DNA of 64,000 nt, taken from positions 6,740,001 through 6,804,000 of the forward strand of contig NZ_CP029189.1 of the NCBI RefSeq assembly GCF_008642275.1. Reading direction: 5' to 3'. Positions 24,750 to 33,585 of the stretch are shown piece by piece; within the stretch, counting starts at the first letter, position 1, and each line of letters opens with the position of its first letter. The translations under genes were made by a program, and so were the position numbers. This DNA comes from Streptomyces venezuelae. Lineage in GTDB: Bacteria > Actinomycetota > Actinomycetes > Streptomycetales > Streptomycetaceae. The notes under the pieces were generated by a model. That model was not told where the DNA came from. It worked only from the letters and a program-made list of their open reading frames with translations, and ran no database searches.

Positions 24750-25577
24750 ATGGATGCGATTGAGCTCAGGGGACTGACCAAGCGATACGGGGCCGTGGTC
24801 GGGGTGGACGAACTCACGCTCGGCATCGGTCGGGGCGAGGTGTTCGGCTTCCTCGGGCCCAACGGGGCGGGCAAGACCACCACGCTCAGGTGCCTGACGG
24901 GTTTGCTGCGCCCAACCGCCGGACACGTCCGGGTGCTGGGGATGGACCCGCTCGCCGATCACCGCCGGGTGGCTGGGGAACTCGGCTATCTCCCGGGTGA
25001 GCTGCGGCTGTACCCGGAGCTCACGGGGCGCAGACCCTCGACCTCCTGTGTTCCCTCCAAGGCCGGCCCTGCACGAGGCGAGCCGAGCTGTGCGAGCGGC
25101 TGGGGCTGACGCCCGCGGTCCTGCGGCGCACGGTGGGCGGGTACTCGCGCGGCATGAAGCAGAAACTGGGCCTGGTGCAGGCGCTGCAGCACGATCCCCA
25201 GCTGGTGGTCCTGGACGAGCCGACCGAGGGGCTGGACCCTCTGGTCCAGGAAATGTTCTTCGAGTTGATGGAGCAGGCAGCGGCCGACGGCCGCACGGTG
25301 CTGTTGTCCAGCCACGTGCTGCCGGAGGTGCAGCGGGCCTGCGGACGCGTGGCGATCGTCCGGGAAGGGGATGCGCCCTTTGGGGCGCGCGGAACAGTGG
25401 GCGCCCCGCTGGGAGGGCGACCGGGTGGAGCTCCTCGTACCCCCGAGCGAGGTGGTGGAAGCACTGCGTGAGCTGCTGGCCTTGGGAGTGGCCGACGTCA
25501 TCGTGGAGGAGGCGGGTCTGGACGAGGCGTTCCTGGATCTGTACCGCAACGGCCAGGCGGAGGGGGCCGCGCCGTGA
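24750..25577 (+). pseudogene. ABC transporter ATP-binding protein with two frameshifts
   Basis: The ATG frame gives the Walker A (FLGPNGAGKTTTLRCLTGLL) and stops making sense after 'YPELTG' (near 25030). Dropping one base restores QTLDLLCSLQGRP and then the signature YSRGMKQKLGL and Walker B 'QLVVLDEPTEGLDP'. A second frame change near 25370-25395 is needed to reach the C-terminus (EQWAPRWEGDRVELLVPPSE to LDEAFLDLYR). All elements of an ABC-2 type ATPase of about 275 residues are present, so the gene is broken only by two small indels. It overlaps the permease by 4 bp. Confidence 0.8.
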
Positions 25578-26395
25578 AGACGCGGTGGCCCCTGCTGTGG
25601 CTGGCACTGCACCGGCGTCGGCGGATGCTGGTGGCCCTCATGGTGGGGATGGTCACCTTCGAGGCCCTGATCGTGGTGGTGGCGAACACGATCGCGCCCG
25701 GGCAGCTCTTCTCTGCGGGCGGGAAGGGCCCTCCGTCGGCGTACCGTGCGTTCAGCGGCTCGGGCGGAGACGTGTCGATCGCCAGCTACCCGGGGCTGCT
25801 CGGGGCCGGATTGGTGCATCCCTTCTGGATCGCCATGCAGCTGACCGCTATCGGGGCGCTGGCCGCGGCCGCGGTGGCGGCCGACGTGGAATCCGGGACG
25901 ATCGAGCTCATCGTGGTGCGCCCCGTGAGCCGCAACCGGCTCCTCGCCGAGCGGACCGCCGCCGTGGTGATCGCCGCCCTCGCCCTCAACGCCGCGGCGA
26001 CGCTGACGGTGGCGGCGGGCGTCTGGTTGTCCCCGGACATCCACCGGGACGTGCCGTTGAGCGGTGTCTTCGCGGCGGGGCTGATGGGGTGCGGCTTCGC
26101 GCTGTGCCTGGCCGGACCGGCCCTGGCCGTGTCGGCCTGGGGGAGCCGACGCGCGCAGGTGATCGGTGCGACGATCGCCATCGGGGCGGTCGGCTTCGCG
26201 GTGAACTTCATCGCGCTGGCCTGGTCGAAGGCGGCGCCCCTGCGGTTCATCAGCCCCTTCCACTACTACACACCGGGTGACGCACTGGCACAGGGACATG
26301 TGCTGTGGCCGCAGCTGGGAGTTCTGGTCGGGGTCGGAGTCGTGGGGCTTGTTCTCGGCCACGCGTTGCTGATGAAGCGGGACCTGGCCCCGTAA
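25574..26395 (+). CDS. ABC-2 type transporter permease
   Basis: 273 residues with about six hydrophobic helices (for example MLVALMVGMVTFEALIVVVA, LTAIGALAAAAVAADVESG, VVIAALALNAAATLTVAAGV, LGVLVGVGVVGLVLGHALLM). The 'VESGTIELIVVRPVSRNRLL' loop is typical of ABC-2 permeases. It depends on the ATPase encoded just before it, which is frameshifted. The substrate is unknown. The permease itself is intact. Confidence 0.8.
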   Translation: MKTRWPLLWLALHRRRRMLVALMVGMVTFEALIVVVANTIAPGQLFSAGGKGPPSAYRAFSGSGGDVSIASYPGLLGAGLVHPFWIAMQLTAIGALAAAAVAADVESGTIELIVVRPVSRNRLLAERTAAVVIAALALNAAATLTVAAGVWLSPDIHRDVPLSGVFAAGLMGCGFALCLAGPALAVSAWGSRRAQVIGATIAIGAVGFAVNFIALAWSKAAPLRFISPFHYYTPGDALAQGHVLWPQLGVLVGVGVVGLVLGHALLMKRDLAP

Positions 26396-26409
26396 GGCTG
26401 ACATGGCGC

Positions 26410-27063
26410 TTACGCAGAGGCGGGGCCTTCGAGCCGGCAGTGCACGCCGACCACACCTTCGACGGCCCGGGCGAGGCGCGTGGCCACGGGGATGAGGTGC
26501 GGGTCGCGGGTCCTTCCCGACAGGGTGACGATCCCGTGTGTGACGTCGACCGTGATGTCACGGTGCGAGAGGGGGAAGAGACGGTCGACGACCTCGCGGC
26601 GGACCTCGGCGGCCAGGTCGTCGTCGGCGCGGAGGAAGACCTTCAGGAGGTCGGCGCGGCTGACGATGCCGAGGAGGGTGCCGTCGGCGTCGACGACCGG
26701 AAGCCGTTTGATGTGGCGGTCGGCCATCAGGCGGGCGGCCTGGGGGAGCGTGGCGTCGGGGCGGATCGTGACGGCGGGTGTGGTCATCAACTGCTCGGCG
26801 CGGACCGATCCGGCCTTCGCGGTGTCGCCGAGGCGGCGCATCTGCTCGATGAGGCTCGGTCCGTGTTCGTGGAACTCCTCCTTGGTGAGGAGGTCGGCTT
26901 CGGAGACGACGCCGACGACATGGCCTTCGCCTTCGATGACCGGGACCGCGGTGACCTTCCAGCGCTCCATCGCGGTGGCGATCTCCTTGAATTCGGCGGC
27001 GGCGGTGACGGTGACGACGGTCTTCGTCATGACGTCGTTGACGGTGTACGGGGTGGAGGTCAT
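26410..27063 (-). CDS. CBS-BON protein
   Basis: 217 residues: CBS 1 (VNDVMTKTVVTVTAAAEFKE to GVVSEADLLTKEEF), CBS 2 (LMTTPAVTIRPDATLPQAAR to GIVSRADLLKVFLR), then a BON domain (ITVDVTHGIVTLSGRT to VEGVVGVHCRLEG). Combined adenylate sensing and phospholipid or partner binding is inferred from the domains. It starts 9 bp after the cNMP-fold gene, so the two are co-transcribed under the box at 27621. Confidence 0.88.
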   Translation of the reverse strand: MTSTPYTVNDVMTKTVVTVTAAAEFKEIATAMERWKVTAVPVIEGEGHVVGVVSEADLLTKEEFHEHGPSLIEQMRRLGDTAKAGSVRAEQLMTTPAVTIRPDATLPQAARLMADRHIKRLPVVDADGTLLGIVSRADLLKVFLRADDDLAAEVRREVVDRLFPLSHRDITVDVTHGIVTLSGRTRDPHLIPVATRLARAVEGVVGVHCRLEGPASA

Positions 27064-27072
27064 GGCTGGTCC

Positions 27073-27543
27073 TCAGCGGGCGTAGGCGAGCGGCATGTCG
27101 CTGTGGTGGGGCGCGAACAGGTCGAGGATCCGGGTACGGGCCGAGTCGAGGCGACGGGCGATGACTGCGGCGACAGCGGTCGATATGCAACGGCCCACGG
27201 CGGCGTTCTCGTCGCAGAGCTTCCGTACGGCCTCGGCGTCGAATTCGAGCGCCCGAACGGGGTGGGTGGTGACGGCGCCGAGGTGCCAGGAGTAGGGCGG
27301 GACCATCCATGACCAGCCGAGGAGCTCTCCTGAGCCGAGGGTGTCGACGACGGCGGCTTTGTGGCCGGGGACGTGCAGGTCGAGGGTGACGGTGCCGTTC
27401 TCGATGATCCAGAAGCGGTCGGCCCGCTGCCGTTCCTTCAAGATGCGGGTTCCGGCGGGGATGTCCACGCGGTGGGCGTGGGCGAGCAGAGTCCGGCGTG
27501 CTTCGGGTTCCATCTCGTCGAGGAGCGTGGTCATGGCGGTCAT
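27073..27543 (-). CDS. stand-alone cyclic-nucleotide-binding-fold (Crp-like) protein
   Basis: 156 residues from the ATG at 27543 (GGAGG upstream). Crp-like barrel: 'GTRILKERQRADRFWIIENG', 'TVTLDLHVPGHKAAVVDTLG', SGELLGWSWMVPPYSWHLGA. No DNA-binding domain. The Arg that normally contacts the cyclic phosphate is replaced by His (SWHLGA), so canonical cAMP binding is doubtful. The C-terminal 'RILDLFAPHHSD' recalls the 'RLLDLYAP/RLLDLYGP' of its two relatives. Confidence 0.8.
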   Translation of the reverse strand: MTAMTTLLDEMEPEARRTLLAHAHRVDIPAGTRILKERQRADRFWIIENGTVTLDLHVPGHKAAVVDTLGSGELLGWSWMVPPYSWHLGAVTTHPVRALEFDAEAVRKLCDENAAVGRCISTAVAAVIARRLDSARTRILDLFAPHHSDMPLAYAR

Positions 27544-27620
27544 GGTGTGCCTCCAGCCGTTCCCCTTCAGGGTCGTGCCGGTCTCTTGGGGTGCGGGAGG
27601 GCCTCGCGGGGCATACCGCA

Positions 27621-27635
27621 GGGCCCATACGGCCC
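27621..27635. promoter_or_regulatory. OsdR/DosR-type box
   Basis: GGGCCCATACGGCCC, 78 bp upstream of the cNMP-fold gene start at 27543 and just past the end of the metallo-hydrolase gene. It fits GGGnCCnAnCGGCCC. Confidence 0.55.
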
Positions 27636-27638
27636 GGG

Positions 27639-29066
27639 TCAGCGGACCAGGACGGCCTCGCCGGATTTGGGTACGACGGCCGTCCATCCCAGCTCGTGGT
27701 CGATGCGGTCCCGGAGGGTCTCGGCGGCGGTCTGCTCGCCGTGGACGAGGTAGGTGGTGTGTGGGGGCGGGGCGTCGCGCAGCCAGTCGATGATCTGGTC
27801 GGCGTCGGCGTGGGCGGAGAAGTGGGGTACGTCGGCCACCTCGGCGCGTACGGGGACGTACTCGCCGAACATCTTGAGGGTGCGGGCGCCGTCGACGAGG
27901 TCGCGGGCGCGGGTGCCGGCGGCGGCGAAGCCGACGATCACGACAGCGTTGCGGGGGTCGGGCAGCAGCCGGTGCAGGTGGTGCAGGACCCGGCCGCCGG
28001 TGGCCATGCCGGCGGAGGAGACGATGACCGCGGGGCCTGTGGTGCTGTTGATGTCGATGGACTCCTGGACGGTACGGGCGGCCAGGAAGGGCTCTGGGCT
28101 GAACACCGCCTCGCCCTGGGCCAGGATCTCGGGCCGCAGTTCGGGAGCGCGGGACCGCAGGGCGTCGCGGTACACGTCCAAGGCGGCCAGGGCCATGGGG
28201 CTGTCCACGTAGACGGGCACGTGGCGGGGCAGCGTGCCGTCGCCGCGCAGCTCGGCCAGCTCGTGCAGGACGACCTCGGTCCGGTCGATCGCGAATGCCG
28301 GGATGACGACGGTTCCTCCTCGCGACAGCGTTCGGGTGATCACGGCAGCGAACTCGCGCCGTGCCGTCTCGTGGTCGTGGCGGCGGTCGCCGTAGGTGGA
28401 CTCCATCAGCAGCACGTCGGCGCCGGTGAAGGGCTCCGGGGGCAGCAGCAGGGGGTGCCCGGGACGACCAAGGTCGCCACTGACGGCCAGGGTGTGGCCG
28501 TCCTCCAGCGTGAGGTGGGCCCAGGCTGAGCCGAGGATGTGTCCGCCGTGGTGCAGCGTCAGCTTCGTTCCGGCCATGATCTCGATCTCGCTGCCGACCT
28601 CGACCGGGTCGAAGAACTTCAACGTGTTCTCGACGTCCGAGTCGTCGTAGAGCGGCTTGGCGGGGCGGTGCTTGGACCAGCCGTGACTGTTGGCGTGCTC
28701 GGCGGCCTCCATCTGGAGGCGGGCACTGTCGCGGAGCACGATCTCGGCGAGGCGGGCCGTTCCGGGGGTGCAGAGGATCGGACCACGGAAGCCGTGCCGA
28801 ACCAGGCGCGGCAGATAGCCACAGTGGTCCAGGTGAGCATGGGTCACGACCACGGCGCGGAGGTCGGAGGCGTCGAAGCCGGGCTTGTCCCAGTTGCGAC
28901 GGCGCAGGTCCGCGAAACCCTGGAAGAGCCCGCAGTCGACCAGGATGCGGGCGTGGTCGCTCTCGACGAGGAACTTGCTGCCGGTGACCGTGCGTACTGC
29001 ACCGAGCAACCGGAGGAGTGCAGGTCTGGGCGAGGCGGTAGCGGGGCGCGGGGCTGTCTCGGACAT
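27639..29066 (-). CDS. MBL-fold metallo-hydrolase with beta-CASP domain (RNase-type)
   Basis: 475 residues. The metallo-beta-lactamase motif is '[21 protein letters not shown]' in part (H-x-H-x-D-H, about residue 75). The ligands 'GHILGSAW' and 'AVSGDLGR' follow, then a beta-CASP domain ([55 protein letters not shown]). Proteins with this architecture are RNA endo- or exonucleases of the CPSF/RNase J/YsgC class. The gene lies alone on the minus strand with a pair of boxes 66-101 bp upstream. In a hypoxia island it may contribute to RNA turnover at growth arrest (inference). Confidence 0.88.
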   Translation of the reverse strand: MSETAPRPATASPRPALLRLLGAVRTVTGSKFLVESDHARILVDCGLFQGFADLRRRNWDKPGFDASDLRAVVVTHAHLDHCGYLPRLVRHGFRGPILCTPGTARLAEIVLRDSARLQMEAAEHANSHGWSKHRPAKPLYDDSDVENTLKFFDPVEVGSEIEIMAGTKLTLHHGGHILGSAWAHLTLEDGHTLAVSGDLGRPGHPLLLPPEPFTGADVLLMESTYGDRRHDHETARREFAAVITRTLSRGGTVVIPAFAIDRTEVVLHELAELRGDGTLPRHVPVYVDSPMALAALDVYRDALRSRAPELRPEILAQGEAVFSPEPFLAARTVQESIDINSTTGPAVIVSSAGMATGGRVLHHLHRLLPDPRNAVVIVGFAAAGTRARDLVDGARTLKMFGEYVPVRAEVADVPHFSAHADADQIIDWLRDAPPPHTTYLVHGEQTAAETLRDRIDHELGWTAVVPKSGEAVLVR

Positions 29067-29131
29067 GACCCGCCCTCCCTTCGGTAAGGGGATCCGGTTC
29101 TCACCATTGCACCGTGTGTAAGGGCCGACAG

Positions 29132-29167
29132 GGGGCCGACAGGCCCACGCAGGGGACCGACCGGCCC
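29132..29167. promoter_or_regulatory. pair of OsdR/DosR-type boxes
   Basis: GGGGCCGACAGGCCC (29132-29146) and GGGACCGACCGGCCC (29153-29167), starts 21 bp apart, two turns of the helix. They lie between the metallo-hydrolase start (29066, minus) and the alcohol dehydrogenase remnant (29244, plus). Confidence 0.7.
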
Positions 29168-29243
29168 ATGCGCGGGCGGTCGAGCCCGGTCCAGCCTGGC
29201 GGTGCAACCTCCTTAACGTATGCAAGGGAAGATGGGGAGCGTC

Positions 29244-29443
29244 GTGAAGACACTCGCCTTCCAGGGCCCGGACAGACGCAGCCAGCGCGATCGTCCGTGC
29301 CGACGCCGTCACCGTCCGCGGCCTCGACGAGAGCATCGCCGAAGGCGACGTGCCCGAGGTGAATTCGGTCAGGATCCTCGGCACGGGACGTATCGGCCTG
29401 GCCCCCATCGTGACCGCCGGTCTCCACAGCCCCGGCACACGTT
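29244..29443 (+). pseudogene. remnant of zinc-type alcohol dehydrogenase
   Basis: GTG-started '[13 protein letters not shown]', the usual start of this class, changes frame near 29270 to [40 protein letters not shown] and [11 protein letters not shown]. These are the N-terminal strand and the Rossmann G-x-G-x-x-G region of a medium-chain dehydrogenase joined by a large deletion. The catalytic Cys and the zinc-binding loop are absent. Known OsdR-type clusters contain an alcohol dehydrogenase, and the OsdR boxes upstream have outlived the gene. Confidence 0.65.
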
Positions 29444-29491
29444 GCCATGGTTCCGGCCACCCAGCCCTGACACCGAGAGGACGTGAAGACA

Positions 29492-30172
29492 ATGAGGAGA
29501 ACCCAGCACGGGCCGGGCGCCACAGAGGCGCCGGCCGGACGTACTGACCTCGGGCGGCGGATCGCCATGCACCGTGAGGAACTCGGCCTCACCCGGGACG
29601 AACTGGGTGAGCGCTGCGGCGCTGACGGCGCGTACATCACCTACCTGGAGGAACACGCGGCAGCGCCGGCGATCGGCTCCCTTCTGCGACTCGCCGACGC
29701 GCTCGGGACGACCGCCGCGGAACTCTCCGGCGCGACGACGGAATACCCGCCAGGCAGAGGAACGGCCGTGCGGGATGCCAAGCTGGTCGAGTTGTCCGAA
29801 GCCGAGTGCCGACGGCTGCTGTCCACGCACGGCGTGGGCAGGGTCGCCGTCTTCACCCCGGAGGGTCCGGCGATATTCCCGGTCAACTACGTGGTGGCGG
29901 GCCGCGACATCGCATTCCGGACCTCGGGTGACGCGGTGCTTGCACGGGCCGCCGGCACCGTGGTGGCCTTCGAGGTCGACCACATCGACGACGCCACGCG
30001 CCTGGGCTGGAGCGTTATGGTCGTAGGCGAGGCGGGAGGCGTCACTGACGCGGAGGAGCTCGGTCGGCTTGACGCAGTCGCGTACTCCCTGCCCTGGGCC
30101 GGCGGCCCGAGGACCCATTGGATGAAGGTCACCGCGATCCGGATCACTGGGCGCCGGGTGATCAGGCAGTGA
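29492..30172 (+). CDS. fusion of XRE-type helix-turn-helix and PNPOx-like domain
   Basis: 226 residues. Residues about 20-80 form a Cro/C1-type helix-turn-helix ([58 protein letters not shown]). Residues about 95-226 form a PNPOx-like flavin split barrel ([40 protein letters not shown]). The ATG at 29492 is favoured because the GTG at 29483 sits too close to GAGAGG. A DNA-binding domain joined to a flavin or F420 pocket suggests a redox-responsive regulator (inference). Confidence 0.8.
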   Translation: MRRTQHGPGATEAPAGRTDLGRRIAMHREELGLTRDELGERCGADGAYITYLEEHAAAPAIGSLLRLADALGTTAAELSGATTEYPPGRGTAVRDAKLVELSEAECRRLLSTHGVGRVAVFTPEGPAIFPVNYVVAGRDIAFRTSGDAVLARAAGTVVAFEVDHIDDATRLGWSVMVVGEAGGVTDAEELGRLDAVAYSLPWAGGPRTHWMKVTAIRITGRRVIRQ

Positions 30173-30490
30173 GTCCGCTTCGAGCCGTCGTTCTGGACAC
30201 CGACGGGGTCCTCCTCGATTCCGCCGCGCTGCATGCTGTTGAGTGGAAGTCCGATTTCGACAGATTAACGCCGCGGATCCGCCGGCGTGCGGCACTGCAT
30301 GGACGGTCGCCGCCCGAAAAGAGCACGCGTTCACGGAAGCGCTCAGGGACGGAGCGGTCGAGACGTTCGACGAGGTCCGGCCCGCACACAACGGCGCCGC
30401 CCGGCCGCATCCTTGGGGTTCCAGGAGGCCGACGGACCACGAGAAAACCGAGGCTGAGCGCAGGCTATTTGCCGGCAACGGATATGGGCG
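30169..30490 (+). pseudogene. HAD-superfamily hydrolase remnant
   Basis: The GTG at 30169 overlaps the previous stop and gives '[20 protein letters not shown]', with the HAD nucleophile motif D-T-D-G-V, but breaks off after about 30 residues. Another frame carries ARKEHAFTEALRDGAVETFD, as in beta-phosphoglucomutase-like HAD proteins, and then decays. Deletions have removed the cap and the C-terminal motifs. Confidence 0.65.
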
Positions 30491-30634
30491 ATGACTGTGC
30501 CGGTTGCGGCTCGCTCGCTGCCTGCCCCGACAGCCCGGCGCCACGCCGGACATCCTTCGATTACTTACCGTGCATCCCACTTAACGTTGAGTAAGGAAGT
30601 GATCGATGCCCTAGGGCTGCAGAAGGCGAGAGAG

Positions 30635-32638
30635 ATGATCGCGCGAAGAGACCTGCTCGTAGCCGGGGCCGTTGGTGGAGCGGCCCTGGTCCTTCCGGTC
30701 CCTAATGAGGCGGTGGCACTCCCGAACGAGACCGCGGTGGTTCCGGGGGCCAGGTCTGTCGGGAAATTCGCAGTCTCCACCCTGGACCCCACGACCATCC
30801 CGAAATACGTCACCAACCTGGTGATCCCGCCGGTGATGCCGAAGGCCCGGCACCCGGAGCGGCACGGCATCGATACGTATGTCATCGGCGTCCGGCAATT
30901 CAGCCAGCAGGTATTGCCTCCCACTCTGCCGTCCACCACCCTGTGGGGATACGGCTCGCTCGGGGACAACAGCACGTTCAACTACCCGTCGTTCACCATC
31001 GAGGCCAGCGTAGACAGGCCTGTCCGGGTCACCTGGGTGAACGATCTCGTCGACAGCCAGGGCCGTTTCCTCCCGCACTTGCTGGCGATCGACCCCACCC
31101 TGCACTGGGCGAACCCGCCGGGCGGAAATGCCGGGCGGGATTCGCGGCCGACCTTCACATCGACGCCGGGTCCGTACACCGGCCCCGTACCGATCGTCAC
31201 GCACCTGCACGGTGGGCATTCCACCGAGGAGAGCGACGGCTACACGGAAGCGTGGTACCTGCCACGCGCGAACAACATTCCTCCGGGATTCGCCACCGTG
31301 GGCTCGTTCTACAACGAGTTCCGGGACAAGTTCGCCGATGCGCACCGCCTGAAGTGGGATCCGGGTACCGCGACCTTCCAGTACGCCAACGACCAGCGGG
31401 CATCGACCCTCTGGTTCCACGACCACACCCTGGGTCTGACCCGGCTCAACGTCTACGCCGGACCCGCCGGCTTCTATCTGCTCCGCGGCGGTGAGTGCGA
31501 CCTGCCCAAGGGGGCCCTGCCCGGCCCGGCGCCCGCCTCCGGAGATCGGCCGGGTACCCGATACCACGAGATCCCCCTGGCCATCCAGGACCGCTCGTTC
31601 AATTCGGACGGCTCGCTGTTCTACCCCACGACCCGGGAATTCTTCGACGGGTTCGCGGGTCCGTACATTCCCACGACCGATGTGTCCCCCATCTGGAACC
31701 CCGAATTCTTCGCCAACACCATGGTGGTCAACGGCCGGACATGGCCGAAGCTCGAAGTCGAACCGCGTCGCTACAGGCTGCGCTTCCTCAATGGATGCAA
31801 TGCCCGGTTCCTCATCCTGAAGATCGCGGACAGTCCGACCGTCAGACCGGCCCGGTCGGCCGTACCGTTCTGGCAGATCGGCAACGAAGGCGGGTTCCTG
31901 CCCGCACCAGTGCGGCTGGAGCGGCTGCTGCTGGCCAATGCGGAGCGGGCCGACGTCATCGTCGACTTCACCGGGATTGCGGAAGGTACCGAGCTGTACC
32001 TCATCAACGAGGGCGCGGACGAACCCTTCGGCCGGGGCGAACCGGGCGTGGCCTTCCCTGTGGCGGATCCGGCCACCACTGGGCAGGTGATGAAGTTCGT
32101 GGTCGGCCCTCTGGCGAGCAAGGACACCAGTGTCCCGCCGGATCGGCTCAGGCTGCCCAGGATCAGGCCACTTGGCTCGGCGAGCGTCACCCGTCGGCTG
32201 TCCCTCAACGAGGCGAACTCCAGCAACCCCTTGGTGCCACCGGGAACGCCCGTCCAGAACCTGCTCGGTACGGTCGACTCCGCCGGCAATCCGGTCTCGC
32301 TCGCCTGGGACGACCCGGTCACGGAGAACCCGAGGCTGAACGCGACCGAAACATGGGAACTGCACAACTTCACTGTGGACGCCCACCCGATCCACATCCA
32401 CGAGGTGGCGTTCGAGGTGGTGAACCGGCAGCCGTTCAACGGGGCAGCCATTCCGCCGGAGAGCTGGGAGCTCGGTTTCAAGGACACCGTGATCGCCTAT
32501 CCGGGAGAAATCACCCGGGTGAAGGCGCGGTTCGATCACCCCGGTCGCTTCGTCTGGCACTGCCACATCGTCGAGCACGAGGACAACGAGATGATGCGGC
32601 CGCTCCAAATCGGAGGCAGGCGCAAGGAGGGCCACTGA
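30635..32638 (+). CDS. multicopper oxidase (CotA/bilirubin-oxidase-like), Tat-type leader
   Basis: 667 residues from the ATG at 30635. The leader 'MIARRDLLVAGAVGGAALVL' has a twin Arg and a hydrophobic core, suggesting Tat export. Copper ligands are all visible: HLHGGH near residue 190, WFHDHTLG near 260, HPIHIHEVAF near 585 and WHCHIVEHEDNEMM near 640 (type-1 site with Met). It would oxidise phenols, bilirubin-like compounds or metal ions with reduction of O2 to water. The frame extends 48 codons upstream without signal character. No OsdR-type box was seen, and a terminator hairpin follows. Confidence 0.88.
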   Translation: MIARRDLLVAGAVGGAALVLPVPNEAVALPNETAVVPGARSVGKFAVSTLDPTTIPKYVTNLVIPPVMPKARHPERHGIDTYVIGVRQFSQQVLPPTLPSTTLWGYGSLGDNSTFNYPSFTIEASVDRPVRVTWVNDLVDSQGRFLPHLLAIDPTLHWANPPGGNAGRDSRPTFTSTPGPYTGPVPIVTHLHGGHSTEESDGYTEAWYLPRANNIPPGFATVGSFYNEFRDKFADAHRLKWDPGTATFQYANDQRASTLWFHDHTLGLTRLNVYAGPAGFYLLRGGECDLPKGALPGPAPASGDRPGTRYHEIPLAIQDRSFNSDGSLFYPTTREFFDGFAGPYIPTTDVSPIWNPEFFANTMVVNGRTWPKLEVEPRRYRLRFLNGCNARFLILKIADSPTVRPARSAVPFWQIGNEGGFLPAPVRLERLLLANAERADVIVDFTGIAEGTELYLINEGADEPFGRGEPGVAFPVADPATTGQVMKFVVGPLASKDTSVPPDRLRLPRIRPLGSASVTRRLSLNEANSSNPLVPPGTPVQNLLGTVDSAGNPVSLAWDDPVTENPRLNATETWELHNFTVDAHPIHIHEVAFEVVNRQPFNGAAIPPESWELGFKDTVIAYPGEITRVKARFDHPGRFVWHCHIVEHEDNEMMRPLQIGGRRKEGH

Positions 32639-32658
32639 CAGGCCGGCCGCCAGCGACT

Positions 32659-32685
32659 GCGGACCGGCCGCCTCGGCCGGTCCGC
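32659..32685 (+). terminator. hairpin terminator after the multicopper oxidase gene
   Basis: Perfect 11-bp arms GCGGACCGGCC (32659-32669) and GGCCGGTCCGC (32675-32685) with a 5-base loop, starting 20 bp after the stop codon. There is no T-run, as usual in Streptomyces. Confidence 0.8.
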
Positions 32686-32779
32686 GTCCGGCACCTCCTT
32701 CTTCCCCCGGATGGACTGAAGCCCCGTTACGGCACTTGGGGCACGAGAATGGCAGCGGGCCCTGAGGGGTTTGGACAAC

Positions 32780-32804
32780 AGCCCCAGGTTGCTGACCTGG
32801 GGCT
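32780..32804 (-). terminator. hairpin downstream of the tRNA remnant
   Basis: Perfect 10-bp arms AGCCCCAGGT (32780-32789) and ACCTGGGGCT (32795-32804) around TGCTG. On the minus strand it lies 6 bp after the CCA end of the tRNA-like sequence, the normal place for a tRNA terminator. Confidence 0.7.
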
Positions 32805-32810
32805 CTGTCT

Positions 32811-32860
32811 TGGAGCGGAAGACGGGAATCGAACCCGCACGATACGCGTGGGAAGCTCTG
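32811..32860 (-). pseudogene. 3' part of a tRNA-Gly gene (possible attachment-site scar)
   Basis: Read on the minus strand the end is GCGGG-TTCGATT-CCCGT-CTTCCGC-T-CCA: T-stem, seven-base T-loop, 3' acceptor strand, discriminator U and encoded CCA, as in actinobacterial tRNA-Gly. Upstream a CTTCCCAC segment resembles an anticodon loop with CCC (32850-32852). The anticodon stem does not pair well, and the matching 5' acceptor strand GCGGAAG is absent. Only the 3' portion is therefore preserved, which is the part that integrating elements duplicate. Confidence 0.55.
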
Positions 32861-33015
32861 TGCACGCTCGGCAACGGTCGGCTCGCCACGCGCGCACCCC
32901 TTCTCCCGAATAGCCCCTCCCCTTCCGCTGTACCTGCCCGGTGGACGGGCCGCGTCCGTGGCCTTGGTCGGCAGCGGTGGTTCCGCATGGAAGTCGGCCG
33001 ATCAGCGGATCCCGC

Positions 33016-33378
33016 TCATCCGCTCCTGTCAGCGGGGGCGGCGGATGCTGCTTTGAGACGGTCCCTCACCACCGAGGTCAGGGCCTTCAACTGCGGGGAA
33101 CCTGTTGGCACAGGGCTCTCGGGGCGATGGATGAGGCGTGCTGCCTCCGGCAGATCCACGAGATCAGCCTCGAAGCGGGCTCTGGCCGCGGCGAGGGTGT
33201 CGGGCGGGCCGGTCCGGCGGCCGTCCCGCATCACCGTACGGAGCAGGGGCACCGTACCGTCAGGCGGTTGCTCGTCGGACAGACCGATCACATCCGCGCA
33301 GCCGGCCGACGCGAGCATGCCCTCTCGCAGGTAGGACATCGTCACCTCGTAGAGGTCGGTGGTCGTCGTCTCGGACAT
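33016..33378 (-). pseudogene. pncB: nicotinate phosphoribosyltransferase, internal deletion
   Basis: 120 codons. The first ~19 residues (MSETTTTDLYEVTMSYLREG) are the conserved start of the enzyme. From residue ~30 on (GLSDEQPPDGTVPLLRTVMR, DGRRTGPPDTLAAARARFEA, DLPEAARLIHRP) they match its extreme C-terminus. The roughly 300 residues between, with the whole active site, are deleted in frame. PncB2 (Rv0573c) belongs to the DosR regulon, and two OsdR-type boxes lie upstream (33446-33485), so this was probably a regulon member here too. No enzyme activity is expected. Confidence 0.75.
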
Positions 33379-33445
33379 ACCCCCAGCCTGCACGGCCCGC
33401 AGCTTGTCGGGCATGAGCCCTTCGGTTCCCTGCTCGGCCTGCCAT

Positions 33446-33485
33446 GGGCCGGTCGGCCCCTCCCCGGTGAGGCCCGGTCGGCCCC
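33446..33485. promoter_or_regulatory. pair of OsdR/DosR-type boxes
   Basis: On the minus strand GGGGCCGACCGGCCC (33446-33460) and GGGGCCGACCGGGCC (33471-33485), starts 25 bp apart. Located between the pncB pseudogene (minus) and the PEP synthase operon (plus), they may drive both. Confidence 0.65.
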
Positions 33486-33585
33486 TTGCCGCTGCACCTC
33501 TCGGCACTGAGGCGCAGCCACCTCCCGGTGTGATCGTGGAATCCGGATACCGATGCAGGCTCCGTTCCCGTCGGAGGTGGGCACC

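Noticed and set aside
30611..32635. 674-codon minus-strand frame opposite the multicopper oxidase
   Set aside because: The oxidase has all copper motifs; the opposite frame has none.
32811..32890. A complete functional tRNA gene
   Set aside because: The 5' acceptor strand and a well-paired anticodon stem are missing.
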